Shown here: positions 37,340 through 45,105 of the stretch, piece after piece | Position numbering within the stretch: position 1 is the stretch's first letter | Layout: every line of letters starts with the position of its first letter | Assembly: GCA_937136395.1 (NCBI GenBank) | Contig: CAKZOI010000022.1 | Span: forward strand, 124,001 to 188,000 | Length of the DNA stretch: 64,000 nucleotides | DNA from: an uncultured Opitutia bacterium | GTDB taxonomy: Bacteria; Verrucomicrobiota; Verrucomicrobiia; Opitutales; Coraliomargaritaceae | Direction of reading: 5' to 3' | Translations under genes and position numbers: made by a program | The notes under the pieces: generated by a model | What the model saw: the letters and a program-made list of their open reading frames with translations, nothing else | What the model was told of the DNA's origin: nothing | The model's database searches: none

Positions 37340-38446
37340 ATGCCTAAAAAGAAAACTGCAAGAAAAGTGACGAAGAGAAAGGCGCCAGCCGCCTATCAAG
37401 CTCCTGAATTTTTGGTGAATCTACTCAACGCGCGTTCCCCGACGGGTGCCGAATACGAGGCGCAGGCTGTCATCGACGCTTACATTGAGCCGCAAGTGGA
37501 TGCCTATCGTAAAGATACCATGGGTAATCGTTTTGCGACCGTGAACCCTGACGGCGATCCTTCGCTGCTGTTTGCGGGGCATATTGATGAGCTCGGGCTG
37601 ATCATTACCTACATCGACGATAGCGGCTTTGTCTATTTTGATACACTCGGTGGGCACGATAAGAGTATGATTTCTGGCCGTCGTGTCTCAATTTTGACCA
37701 AAAATGGAATCGTCAAGGCTGTCACTGGCAAGCGAGCGATCCATTTGATGACGCCGGAAGACCGTAAAAAAGTGCCGGAGACGCACGAGATATGGATTGA
37801 TTTGGGCGTTAAAAACAAAGAAGAGGCGGAGGCACTCGTGCGTATCGGTGATACCGCTGTCTATGACCAGAGTTTTGAATTGATTCGCGGTAGTGTCGGC
37901 GTGGCGCGTGCTTTTGATGATAAGGCGGGTGCCTATGCAGTGTTGGAGGCGGTTCGTCGATTGGCTAAAGGAAAGCTAGCCGCGCGCGTGACTGCGGCCG
38001 CAACGACCCAAGAAGAAATCGGCACGCGCGGTGCGATGACCGCTGCGTTTTCTGAGAACCCTGATTTTGCCATTGCAGTGGATGTCGGCCATGCAACTGA
38101 TTCGCCGGACTGCGATCCGCGTAAATATGGTAAATTTATCCAAGGGGGCGGCCCGATTGTTTGCCGTGGCCCGAATATCAACCCGGTGATCTTTGAGCGA
38201 ATCGTAGGGGTTGCGAAAAAGAACAAGATTCCGCATCAAATCGAGGCAGATCCGCGCCCGACGGGCACCGATGCTCGTGCGATTCAAGTCGCTCAAGCGG
38301 GTATTGCGACTGGGCTTCTTTCGATTCCGCTTCGTTATATGCACACTCCGAGCGAAATGGTGGATCTCGAAGATATCGAGCACACCGTTCAACTACTCGT
38401 TGCTGTCGCACGCTCCTTAAAGAAGGGCGAGCGTGGCATTTGGTAG
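37340..38446 (+). CDS. M42-family metallo-aminopeptidase
   Basis: A 368-residue M42 (TET-type) aminopeptidase, normally a cytoplasmic dodecamer that trims peptides. Metal and catalytic residues: His and Asp in LLFAGHIDELG, bridging Asp in 'ARAFDDKAGAYAVLEA', base and ligand Glu pair in TTQEEIGTRGA, Asp in AIAVDVGHA and His in 'IPLRYMHTPSEMVDLEDI'. The ATG of MPKKKTARKVTKRKAP is preferred over a GTG five codons upstream; the basic leader of about 20 residues is unusual for the family. It is upstream of the RimK-like cassette, with a 91-bp gap. Confidence 0.92.
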   Translation: MPKKKTARKVTKRKAPAAYQAPEFLVNLLNARSPTGAEYEAQAVIDAYIEPQVDAYRKDTMGNRFATVNPDGDPSLLFAGHIDELGLIITYIDDSGFVYFDTLGGHDKSMISGRRVSILTKNGIVKAVTGKRAIHLMTPEDRKKVPETHEIWIDLGVKNKEEAEALVRIGDTAVYDQSFELIRGSVGVARAFDDKAGAYAVLEAVRRLAKGKLAARVTAAATTQEEIGTRGAMTAAFSENPDFAIAVDVGHATDSPDCDPRKYGKFIQGGGPIVCRGPNINPVIFERIVGVAKKNKIPHQIEADPRPTGTDARAIQVAQAGIATGLLSIPLRYMHTPSEMVDLEDIEHTVQLLVAVARSLKKGERGIW

Positions 38447-38537
38447 TCTTCGGGCTTCTCATTGGAGCGAACGATTCAAGGGGCCTGTTGCATGCCTTTT
38501 TATGGCATTTTAATCCTGATTTTTAATACAGATAACC

Positions 38538-39740
38538 ATGAAACTTTCCATCTTATCCTGTGCGACTAAATGCTATTCGACTCGTCGCCTAGTTGAAGCC
38601 GCTAAACAACGTGGTCACAGTGTAAAAGTTGCAGATACCACGCGCTTAACGCTCGATCTCGCACACGGAGAGCCAGATCTTTATTATAAAGATTCACCGA
38701 TTGATCAACCCGATGCGATTTTACCTCGTATCGGCACTTCCTTGACTCGCTATGGCACCTCTGTGGTTCGTCAGTTTGAGCAAATGGATATTTACACGCC
38801 AAATACTTCGGCGGGTATCAGTAACTCGCGAGATAAGCTCCGCAGCCTGCAAATCCTGTCACGTCATGACATCGGCATTCCGTTGACAGCTTATGTTCAT
38901 GACAAGCGGGATGTGGAAAGTGCGCTCAAACGGGTGGGCGGCGCTCCTGTGATTATCAAGCTACTTGAAGGCACGCAAGGTGTGGGCGTGATTTTGGCTG
39001 ATAAAGCGGAAATTGCCAAAGCGATTATCGAAACCCTGCACAGCACCAACCAGCAAGTGCTTTTGCAGAAGTTTGTTTCCGAAAGTAAGGGTAAAGATGT
39101 GCGAGCGTTTGTTATCGGCGACCGGGTCGTTGGTGCGATTCGTCGGACCGCGCAAGGACAGGAGTTTCGCAGTAATGTGCACAGAGGCGGCAAAGCTGAG
39201 GTGATTCAATTGGAGCCCGCATACGCTGAGGCGGCTGTTCGCGCTGCGCAAATCATGGGTTTACGAGTCTGTGGTGTCGATATGCTGGAAAGCTCAACGG
39301 GTCCTCAGGTGATGGAGGTCAATTCATCTCCAGGTTTGGAAGGTATTGAAGGTGCGACTGGCTTGGATATCGCTGGAGCGATTATTGATTACATTGCCGA
39401 CCAAGTGAAGTTTCCGGATATCGATATTCGCCAACGGCTCACGGTCAGCCGTGGTTATGGTGTCGCGGATATCAATATTCCGCAGGGCAGCAAATTTATC
39501 GGTAAAACCATTAAGGAAACTCAACTACGAGAGCAGGATGTGGTAGTGCTCACACTTCGTCGTGGAGGTAGTGTGATATCCAACCCGAAGGGCAGTCGCA
39601 TCTTAGAAGCCGACGATTCCTTACTTTGCTACGGTCGTTCCGAGAATATGAAATCCTTGATTCCTGACAACCAGCCGAAGAAGCGTGGCAAGCTCAAACC
39701 CTTGCCAACCACACCTGTAACTGAGGGCACCACTCTCTAA
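38538..39740 (+). CDS. rimK: RimK-like ATP-grasp ligase fused to an RCK_C domain
   Basis: A 400-residue protein. Residues 1-290 are a RimK-type ATP-grasp ligase ('KLRSLQILSRHDIGIPLT', 'GGAPVIIKLLEGTQGVGVIL', 'GKDVRAFVIGDRVVGAIRRTAQGQEFRSNVHRGG', 'VMEVNSSPGLEGIEGATG'), the enzyme that adds glutamate to ribosomal protein S6 and can make poly-alpha-glutamate. Residues about 305-370 ('IPQGSKFIGKTIKETQLREQDVVVLTLRRGG...LEADDSLLCYGR') are an RCK_C/TrkA_C ligand-binding domain not present in the 300-residue Escherichia coli RimK. The next gene (RimB-like) starts 10 bp later, so the two are coupled. Regulation of ligase activity by a small ligand bound to the RCK_C part is an inference. Confidence 0.92.
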   Translation: MKLSILSCATKCYSTRRLVEAAKQRGHSVKVADTTRLTLDLAHGEPDLYYKDSPIDQPDAILPRIGTSLTRYGTSVVRQFEQMDIYTPNTSAGISNSRDKLRSLQILSRHDIGIPLTAYVHDKRDVESALKRVGGAPVIIKLLEGTQGVGVILADKAEIAKAIIETLHSTNQQVLLQKFVSESKGKDVRAFVIGDRVVGAIRRTAQGQEFRSNVHRGGKAEVIQLEPAYAEAAVRAAQIMGLRVCGVDMLESSTGPQVMEVNSSPGLEGIEGATGLDIAGAIIDYIADQVKFPDIDIRQRLTVSRGYGVADINIPQGSKFIGKTIKETQLREQDVVVLTLRRGGSVISNPKGSRILEADDSLLCYGRSENMKSLIPDNQPKKRGKLKPLPTTPVTEGTTL

Positions 39741-39750
39741 AGCGCGACGT

Positions 39751-40227
39751 ATGAGTGAATCTTTAATGGTGATTGGCTGGCGTGAATGGGTCGAGTTACC
39801 TGTATGGGGTATACGTATTCGTGCGAAGGTTGATACGGGTGCTAAGAGTAGTGCGATCGATTGCGCCGAGATTATTGAGCTACCTAATGAGCGGGTCCGT
39901 TTTACGATTCGATTGGATCGCAAAGAGAAGCAGCTCGTTACGGTTGAAGAGGCGATTGCTTTGCGTAAACGCGTGCGCAGCAGCACGGGGATCGGGCATG
40001 ACCGCATTTTCGTGGAAACAACATTGCGCCTAGGCGATTTAGAAAAGAAGGTGCTAATCAATCTCGTTTGCCGTAAGCGGATGATACATCGTATGCTGTT
40101 GGGACGCGACACATTGAGTGCTTCATTTTTAGTGGATAGCTCTGTAGATCATTGGGCGACTCCGAAGAAACTAGGTGTAATTAATAGTGCGGGGAGTAGC
40201 CGAAGCGGCAACGCTTTGGATCTTTGA
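39751..40227 (+). CDS. rimB: RimB-like putative ATP-dependent zinc protease
   Basis: A 158-residue member of the PF05618 'ATP-dependent zinc protease' family, with retropepsin-like motifs: 'VWGIRIRAKVDTGAKSSAIDC' and, later, 'VCRKRMIHRMLLGRDTL'. In Pseudomonas the homologue RimB acts with RimK to remove glutamate tails from S6. Function here is inferred from similarity and from its place 10 bp behind the RimK-like gene. The last ten residues (SSRSGNALDL) are encoded by a REP-like element (40196-40270), so the natural C-terminus has probably been replaced or extended. Confidence 0.88.
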   Translation: MSESLMVIGWREWVELPVWGIRIRAKVDTGAKSSAIDCAEIIELPNERVRFTIRLDRKEKQLVTVEEAIALRKRVRSSTGIGHDRIFVETTLRLGDLEKKVLINLVCRKRMIHRMLLGRDTLSASFLVDSSVDHWATPKKLGVINSAGSSRSGNALDL

Positions 40228-40270
40228 AATTTGTTTGGTGATATCGCCAAAACTTTCCAGTTTCGGCTAC
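40196..40270. repeat. inverted pair of GTAG-headed REP-like hairpins (family A) overlapping a gene end
   Basis: The forward copy at 40196-40219 (GTAGCCGAAGCGGCAACGC, then TTTGG) and the reverse copy at 40246-40270 (read as GTAGCCGAAACTGGAAAGT, then TTTGGC) have heads outward and total 75 bp. The forward copy codes for the end of the RimB-like protein, whose stop TGA lies at 40225-40227 in the spacer. Confidence 0.85.
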
Positions 40271-40376
40271 AATTACTCAATAGATTTTCCCGCACTCATA
40301 ATCACATTCGAAAAAACCTTAGCGAAAGAATTACTGTTATTAGGACGAACAATATAGATATGGAAGTTGCAGGCGT

Positions 40377-41435
40377 ATGAGGGCTAAATCCAGAATTAAG
40401 ATTGGTGGTGTCACGATTAAGCGCGGCACGGCACAAGATATTCGACTCGATATTTCAGAGACGTATACGGGCGACAAAATCCGCATTCCACTGCGGGTGA
40501 TTCGTGCCAAGAAGCCTGGCCCCGCTGTATTCATTACTGCCGCTATTCATGGTGATGAGATAAACGGAACGGGCATCATTCATGACTTTCTTTTTGGCGA
40601 TTTGATTAATCTAGAAGCAGGGATGTTAATTCTCGCGCCTGTCGTCAACGTTTTTGGATTTGAAGCGCATGAGCGGTATTTACCAGACCGTCGTGATTTG
40701 AATCGTTCGTTTCCAGGAAATGCAAAGGGTAGTTTGGCGAGCCGTATTGCGAATACACTGATGGAAGAGATCGTCGATAATTGCGACTTCGGCATCGATC
40801 TACACACCGCAGCGTTTCAGCGCACCAACTATCCAAACGTGCGAGCAGACTTGTCGGACCCGGGGGTAAAGAAAATAGCCGCAGCCTTTGGGTGCACATT
40901 ATTGATCGATGGCAAAGGGCCGCTTGGTTCTTTTCGTCGTGAGGCGACTCGACGTGGCTGTCCAACAATGATTCTCGAAGCGGGCGAGCCGTGGAAAGTG
41001 GAGCCATCCGTTTTGCAGATCGGCGTGCAGGGGATTCGAAATGTGCTCAACACCTTGGGTATGTTGAGAGCGAATCCAGTGCTTCCGCCGTTTCAGGCTA
41101 AAATTCGTAAAACTTATTGGTTACGCGCAACGGTCGGCGGCATTTTAAAATTCCATGTCAGCCCAGGCGATTTCGTTGAATCTGATCAACCGATCGTTAC
41201 TAATTACAGTATTCTCGGGGTGGAGCAAAATTCAATTTCTGCGACGACCGATGGAATCGTGCTCGGTATGACAACTATGCCTGCAGTGAAGCCCGGTGAA
41301 CCGATTTGCCATATTGCCCGTCTGACCAAAGTGCAGATAAATCGCTATCGCAAAAAACTCGATGCCGCGCATCGTGACCCACATGCACAAGCTCAAGTTG
41401 ACTTAGCGACGAGTATGGATGTTGTGGATGCTTAA
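40377..41435 (+). CDS. succinylglutamate desuccinylase/aspartoacylase family protein
   Basis: A 352-residue M14-like zinc deacylase. Zinc site: His and Glu in 'ITAAIHGDEINGTG' and His in 'DFGIDLHTAAF'. Substrate-binding 'PDRRDLNRSFPG' and the glutamate region 'CPTMILEAGEPWKVE' follow. A C-terminal lipoyl-like beta domain ('VGGILKFHVSPGDFVESDQPIVTNYSILGVEQNSISATTDGIVLGMTTMPAVKPGEPICHIA') is typical of this subgroup. Members are often encoded beside RimK and RimB-like genes, which suggests an acyl- or glutamyl-peptide substrate linked to RimK. The exact reaction is unknown. The gene starts 150 bp after the RimB-like stop and ends just before mscS. Confidence 0.88.
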   Translation: MRAKSRIKIGGVTIKRGTAQDIRLDISETYTGDKIRIPLRVIRAKKPGPAVFITAAIHGDEINGTGIIHDFLFGDLINLEAGMLILAPVVNVFGFEAHERYLPDRRDLNRSFPGNAKGSLASRIANTLMEEIVDNCDFGIDLHTAAFQRTNYPNVRADLSDPGVKKIAAAFGCTLLIDGKGPLGSFRREATRRGCPTMILEAGEPWKVEPSVLQIGVQGIRNVLNTLGMLRANPVLPPFQAKIRKTYWLRATVGGILKFHVSPGDFVESDQPIVTNYSILGVEQNSISATTDGIVLGMTTMPAVKPGEPICHIARLTKVQINRYRKKLDAAHRDPHAQAQVDLATSMDVVDA

Positions 41436-41448
41436 ACTGAATCGTATT

Positions 41449-42435
41449 ATGAAACTCAGCCTCAGATCGATATTGAAACCCTCGCCAAGTTTTTCCAAAT
41501 GGTTAGTGTTTATACTCCTTGCTTCCGTGTTGATATTTGGATCAACCGGGCACCTGGATGCCGTTCGTGAGCTTTTAGATGCGGAGTCACTTTCCTATCA
41601 TTTTGGTGATTTTGAATTGAGCGTTTTCGATGTATTTAGAGCTTTATTGATCGTTGTCTTAGTTTTTTGGACTGCAGCGATCATTACCGGAGCTCTAAGT
41701 GGTCGTATCGATAAATTACAGACCGTTCGTTCCGCAAATCGATTGCTGCTGCAAAAGGTCGCTCAAATTATTATATACGTTGTATGCTTTTTGCTGACTT
41801 TGGATATTTTGGGTGTGGATCTAACCACGCTTACAGTGTTTAGCGGAGCTATTGGTATTGGTCTAGGCTTTGGCCTACAGAAAATCGCGTCTAACTTTGT
41901 CAGTGGCATGATTCTATTGCTGGAGAAATCGATCGAGCAAGATGACTTGGTTGCCATTGGTGATCAAGTGACTGGATACGTTCGAAAATCGGGCGCACGT
42001 TTCACTTTGATCGAAACCTTTGATGGCAAAGAAATTATGGTGCCGAATGAGGACTTTATCACAAATCAAGTTACAAATTGGACCTATAGTAATACACGCG
42101 GACGTGTCGAAATTGCTGTTGGAGTCGCCTATGGCTCTGATATAGACAAGGCGTATGAGTTGATCTTAGAGGCTGCGAGAGAACATGAGACGTGCCTGAC
42201 TGATCCAGGGCCAGCGTGCTACCTAAGGAACTTTGGTGATAGCTCGGTTGATTATATTTTGCATTTCTGGATCGCAGATGTGACTGCTGGTCGCTGGCGC
42301 CCTCAAAGTGAAGTCATGTTTTCCATTTGGCGTAAATTCAAAGCCAACGGTATTGAAATCCCATTTCCTCAGCGAGACTTACATATTAAGACGGGACTTC
42401 CTGATGGTGATTTATCGGGTGAGAAACCATCTTGA
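41449..42435 (+). CDS. MscS-family mechanosensitive channel (intact)
   Basis: A 328-residue MscS protein. Membrane helices at about 15-35, 55-85 and 105-125 precede the pore helix 'FSGAIGIGLGFGLQKIASNFVSGMILLLEKSIEQDDLVAIG' and the beta domain 'GYVRKSGARFTLIETFDGKEIMVPNEDFITNQVTNWTYSN'. The C-terminal 'ANGIEIPFPQRDLHIK' completes the vestibule. An ATG at 41419, overlapping the previous gene, is an alternative start; 41449 is preferred for its cleaner N-terminus. It protects cells from hypo-osmotic shock. It is grouped with the RimK cassette, perhaps because poly-glutamate or acylated peptides act as osmotically relevant solutes; that link is speculative. It could cover for the broken mscS at 6571-7487. 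Confidence 0.93.
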   Translation: MKLSLRSILKPSPSFSKWLVFILLASVLIFGSTGHLDAVRELLDAESLSYHFGDFELSVFDVFRALLIVVLVFWTAAIITGALSGRIDKLQTVRSANRLLLQKVAQIIIYVVCFLLTLDILGVDLTTLTVFSGAIGIGLGFGLQKIASNFVSGMILLLEKSIEQDDLVAIGDQVTGYVRKSGARFTLIETFDGKEIMVPNEDFITNQVTNWTYSNTRGRVEIAVGVAYGSDIDKAYELILEAAREHETCLTDPGPACYLRNFGDSSVDYILHFWIADVTAGRWRPQSEVMFSIWRKFKANGIEIPFPQRDLHIKTGLPDGDLSGEKPS

Positions 42436-42699
42436 TAAGGTGGCAGTGTGCGTTAAATGGATTCTTCCCTGATTAGTTTGGAATCCTGTGTAGACATTTT
42501 TTATCGTCGTCTAGTGCTAGAGGGAAACGCTCGATCGCTTCCGCGAATATTCGAGCATTTGCATAGTTATCCAGCCCCTTGCGAACGGCATTGAAGGAGC
42601 ATGCGCTTTAGAATGAACCATCACATGCAGGCCTAATCTAGTAAAAGGCGATAAATCTGAATGGCGCTGACTTAAGAAAATGTTCGGTAACCAGCTGGA

Positions 42700-42723
42700 G
42701 GGTTGCGCTCCGTCGCAACCGCC
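42700..42723. repeat. REP-like hairpin in a 391-bp gene-free gap
   Basis: GGGTTGCG-ctccgt-CGCAACC forms a 7-bp stem preceded by CAGCTGGA, a layout like the element at 30723-30753. It lies in the convergent gap 42436-42826. Nothing else in that gap looks like a gene or strong terminator. Confidence 0.5.
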
Positions 42724-42826
42724 GATAGTTCAAAATATTTGGGTGGTTTTACGGCAATGACAGAGCATTTCCCAGCAAATGAAATTATGGGTATTGTATC
42801 GACAAAGTTTGCTAAGTTAGCGCTAT

Positions 42827-43678
42827 TCACGATAAACCTTTAAACTCCGGGAAGAATGGGTTGTGTGCCTTTTCTTCCGCTACCGTTGTGCAGGGGCCGT
42901 GGCCAGGGCAGAGGATAGTGCAATCGTGCAAGCTTAGCAGTTGCTCGCGATTATTGCTCAGTGCCTGAGAGTAAGCGGCTTCAGATTTGGTGCCTCCCTG
43001 AGAAAGGCAAAAGAGTGAATCGCCGACGATTGCGGCTGTTTGGCTGAGGCCTTTGATGAGATAGCTAGTTCCTCCGGAAGAGTGTCCGTTGGTGAGGCGG
43101 GCTTCGATTTGTAAACCTGCGAACTCAAATGTGTCTGCATGGTTGACTGAACTGGCTCCATGGAAGGGTTCGAGTGCGGGTGCGAAAATACTTAGCCTGG
43201 GGTAGGATTGCTTCAAGGCGTCAATAGCCGCGATGTGATCCGCATGTGTGTGTGTGATGAAAAGTGTTTTGAGTGTGAGTCCTTGTTCCTTGAGCTGTTT
43301 GAGTGTCGCATCGACATTGGCACCCGTATCAAATGCGATGGCATCCGTTTGCGTTGGGTTCCAAACGAGGTAGCTATTGACGGTCATTTCCTCGTAACCG
43401 GGAACAGGGAAGGGGGTGTTATCGCAGAAGAGTCCATCTAGATCTATGGCCTCTGGTTGCCAGTTTTGTTGTGCCATCTCGACCAAGGCATCTACGGCTA
43501 AGTTTAGTTTAGGCGCGACGGCACGCAAATGGGCTTCATTTAAATTGCCATCGAGCAAGGCATCGACTTCGTCGTGCGTGAGTCCGCTGTCTTCGGCAAG
43601 TGCTTGTTTGCCGAGACCAAGACCGGTGGCGGCTTTCATGAGGACATCTTCAAAATTATCTTCGATGCGTATGGACAT
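42827..43678 (-). CDS. HTH-like domain fused to a metallo-beta-lactamase-fold hydrolase
   Basis: A 283-residue protein. Residues about 8-70 ('FEDVLMKAATGLGLGKQALAEDSGLTHDEVDALLDGNLNEAHLRAVAPKLNLAVDAL') read like an XRE-type helix-turn-helix. Residues 75-283 are a glyoxalase II-like metallo-beta-lactamase fold with THTHADH (143-148), His in 'LTNGHSSGGTSY', Asp in VGDSLF and His in CPGHGP, so a two-metal hydrolase is expected. Thiolester hydrolysis (glyoxalase II or ETHE1 type) is likely for the enzyme half. Whether the N-terminal half binds DNA or is a structural cap is unknown. It is the last gene of the long minus-strand series, 18 bp from the flavoprotein gene. Confidence 0.85.
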   Translation of the reverse strand: MSIRIEDNFEDVLMKAATGLGLGKQALAEDSGLTHDEVDALLDGNLNEAHLRAVAPKLNLAVDALVEMAQQNWQPEAIDLDGLFCDNTPFPVPGYEEMTVNSYLVWNPTQTDAIAFDTGANVDATLKQLKEQGLTLKTLFITHTHADHIAAIDALKQSYPRLSIFAPALEPFHGASSVNHADTFEFAGLQIEARLTNGHSSGGTSYLIKGLSQTAAIVGDSLFCLSQGGTKSEAAYSQALSNNREQLLSLHDCTILCPGHGPCTTVAEEKAHNPFFPEFKGLS

Positions 43679-43696
43679 GTTCGTGTGGTTTCGTGG

Positions 43697-45076
43697 CTAA
43701 AGTTCGTCGGCGATGTCTTCGAGTGGATAACTCCAGATTTCAGAGAGCGTCGGGTGATACCAATGAACTTTCAACAAGTCGCGAACGTTTGCCTTCAAAC
43801 TAACCGCGACCGCCATCGAATGAATCAGCTCGCCCGCGTCTTTGCTGACGCATTCCGCGCCGAGAACAGTGCCTGCCTTGTCGGCGAAAACTTTTACGTA
43901 GCCGTATTTGGCTTCCATTAAGATCGATTTTCCGTGGTCATCGAATGGATAGTCGGCGACCAGATAGTCGATGCTGCGTTTCTTTAGCTCGGTTTCCGAG
44001 AGGCCGACGACCCCGATTTGAGGGTCGGTGAAAACCACGCCGAGTAGGGTGTCGTAGTCGACAGCTTCTACAGCACGGTCAGTGGCATGTCGTGCGGCGA
44101 CTTCACCCTGCATGATGGCCACGTGCACAATTTCGTGGGGACCAGCAACATCGCCGCAGGCATAGATGCGAGGGTTGCTAGTTTGCTGCATAGTATCGCA
44201 GTCGATGTGTCCGCTTTTACGTGTTTTGACGCCAGCTGCATCCAGCCCTAGTTGATCTGTGTTGGGGCGACGCCCGAGCGCATTGAGCAGGTGGGGCGCT
44301 TCGACTGTAAGGGTTTCACCTTGATACTCAAAAGTTACCGTAAATGTTTCATCCGAGTGCTTCACTGATTGGAGCGCGGTTCCGGTGTAGAGTTGAACGC
44401 CTTCATCGCGAAAGGCTTGCTCCACGACTTTGGCGGCATCTTCGGAGACTTCTTTGAGGATGTGTGGGCTCCGCTGAATCTGAATGACCTCGCTGCCAAT
44501 ACGACGCATAAACTGTGCGAGCTCGCAAGCGACGATGCCGCCACCGAGCACGATGACTTTCTCAGGCTTAAAATCTAAATCTAAGACGTCATCGCTTGTC
44601 CAATAAGGCACTTCTGAAAGTCCCTGTATTGGTGGTTCGGATACCGTGGACCCTGTCGCTACCATAAAGTGATCTGCGGTGAGACGTGTGCCGTCGTCGA
44701 GTTCGATAGTTGTCTCGTCTATAAACTTTGCGTGATTGCGAAACAGTGTAAAACGGTCACCCTCTAGTTGCTCCTGGCGATAGTCGGAAAATTCTTTGAT
44801 CACCTCAAGTTTACGCCTATGTAGTGCGTGCATATCGACTGCTGCGGTCGCAACGTTTAGGCCAAAGGCATCGCCGTGTTGTGCTAGATGGAGCACTTCG
44901 GCCGAGTAGATCAGTGTTTTTGAAGGCATGCAGCCCTTGAGGATGCAGAGCCCACCAAGCTCTTTGGCTCCGTCGATAATGGCTACGCGTTCGTAGACCT
45001 CCTTTGCAGTTCGTGCGGCCGCATAGCCACCACTACCACCACCGATTACAATATATTCAAAATGTTGTGTGCTCAT
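43697..45076 (-). CDS. dihydrolipoyl dehydrogenase/mercuric reductase-like flavoprotein
   Basis: A 459-residue class I pyridine nucleotide-disulfide oxidoreductase. FAD motif IVIGGGSGGYAAA, redox-active disulfide in LGGLCILKGCMPSK (CxxxxC), NAD motif VIVLGGGIVACELAQFM, second FAD motif 'RIYACGDVAGP' and C-terminal active-site His-Glu in WYHPTLSEIW. The active-site text CILKGCMPSK differs from the usual CLNVGCIPSK of lipoamide dehydrogenase, so it is probably a divergent paralogue and not the enzyme of the 2-oxoacid complexes. No E1/E2 genes lie nearby. It is cytoplasmic; the disulfide substrate is unknown. Confidence 0.9.
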   Translation of the reverse strand: MSTQHFEYIVIGGGSGGYAAARTAKEVYERVAIIDGAKELGGLCILKGCMPSKTLIYSAEVLHLAQHGDAFGLNVATAAVDMHALHRRKLEVIKEFSDYRQEQLEGDRFTLFRNHAKFIDETTIELDDGTRLTADHFMVATGSTVSEPPIQGLSEVPYWTSDDVLDLDFKPEKVIVLGGGIVACELAQFMRRIGSEVIQIQRSPHILKEVSEDAAKVVEQAFRDEGVQLYTGTALQSVKHSDETFTVTFEYQGETLTVEAPHLLNALGRRPNTDQLGLDAAGVKTRKSGHIDCDTMQQTSNPRIYACGDVAGPHEIVHVAIMQGEVAARHATDRAVEAVDYDTLLGVVFTDPQIGVVGLSETELKKRSIDYLVADYPFDDHGKSILMEAKYGYVKVFADKAGTVLGAECVSKDAGELIHSMAVAVSLKANVRDLLKVHWYHPTLSEIWSYPLEDIADEL

Positions 45077-45105
45077 TCGCTCTGTAGGAGTGATGATGGA
45101 GAGAT

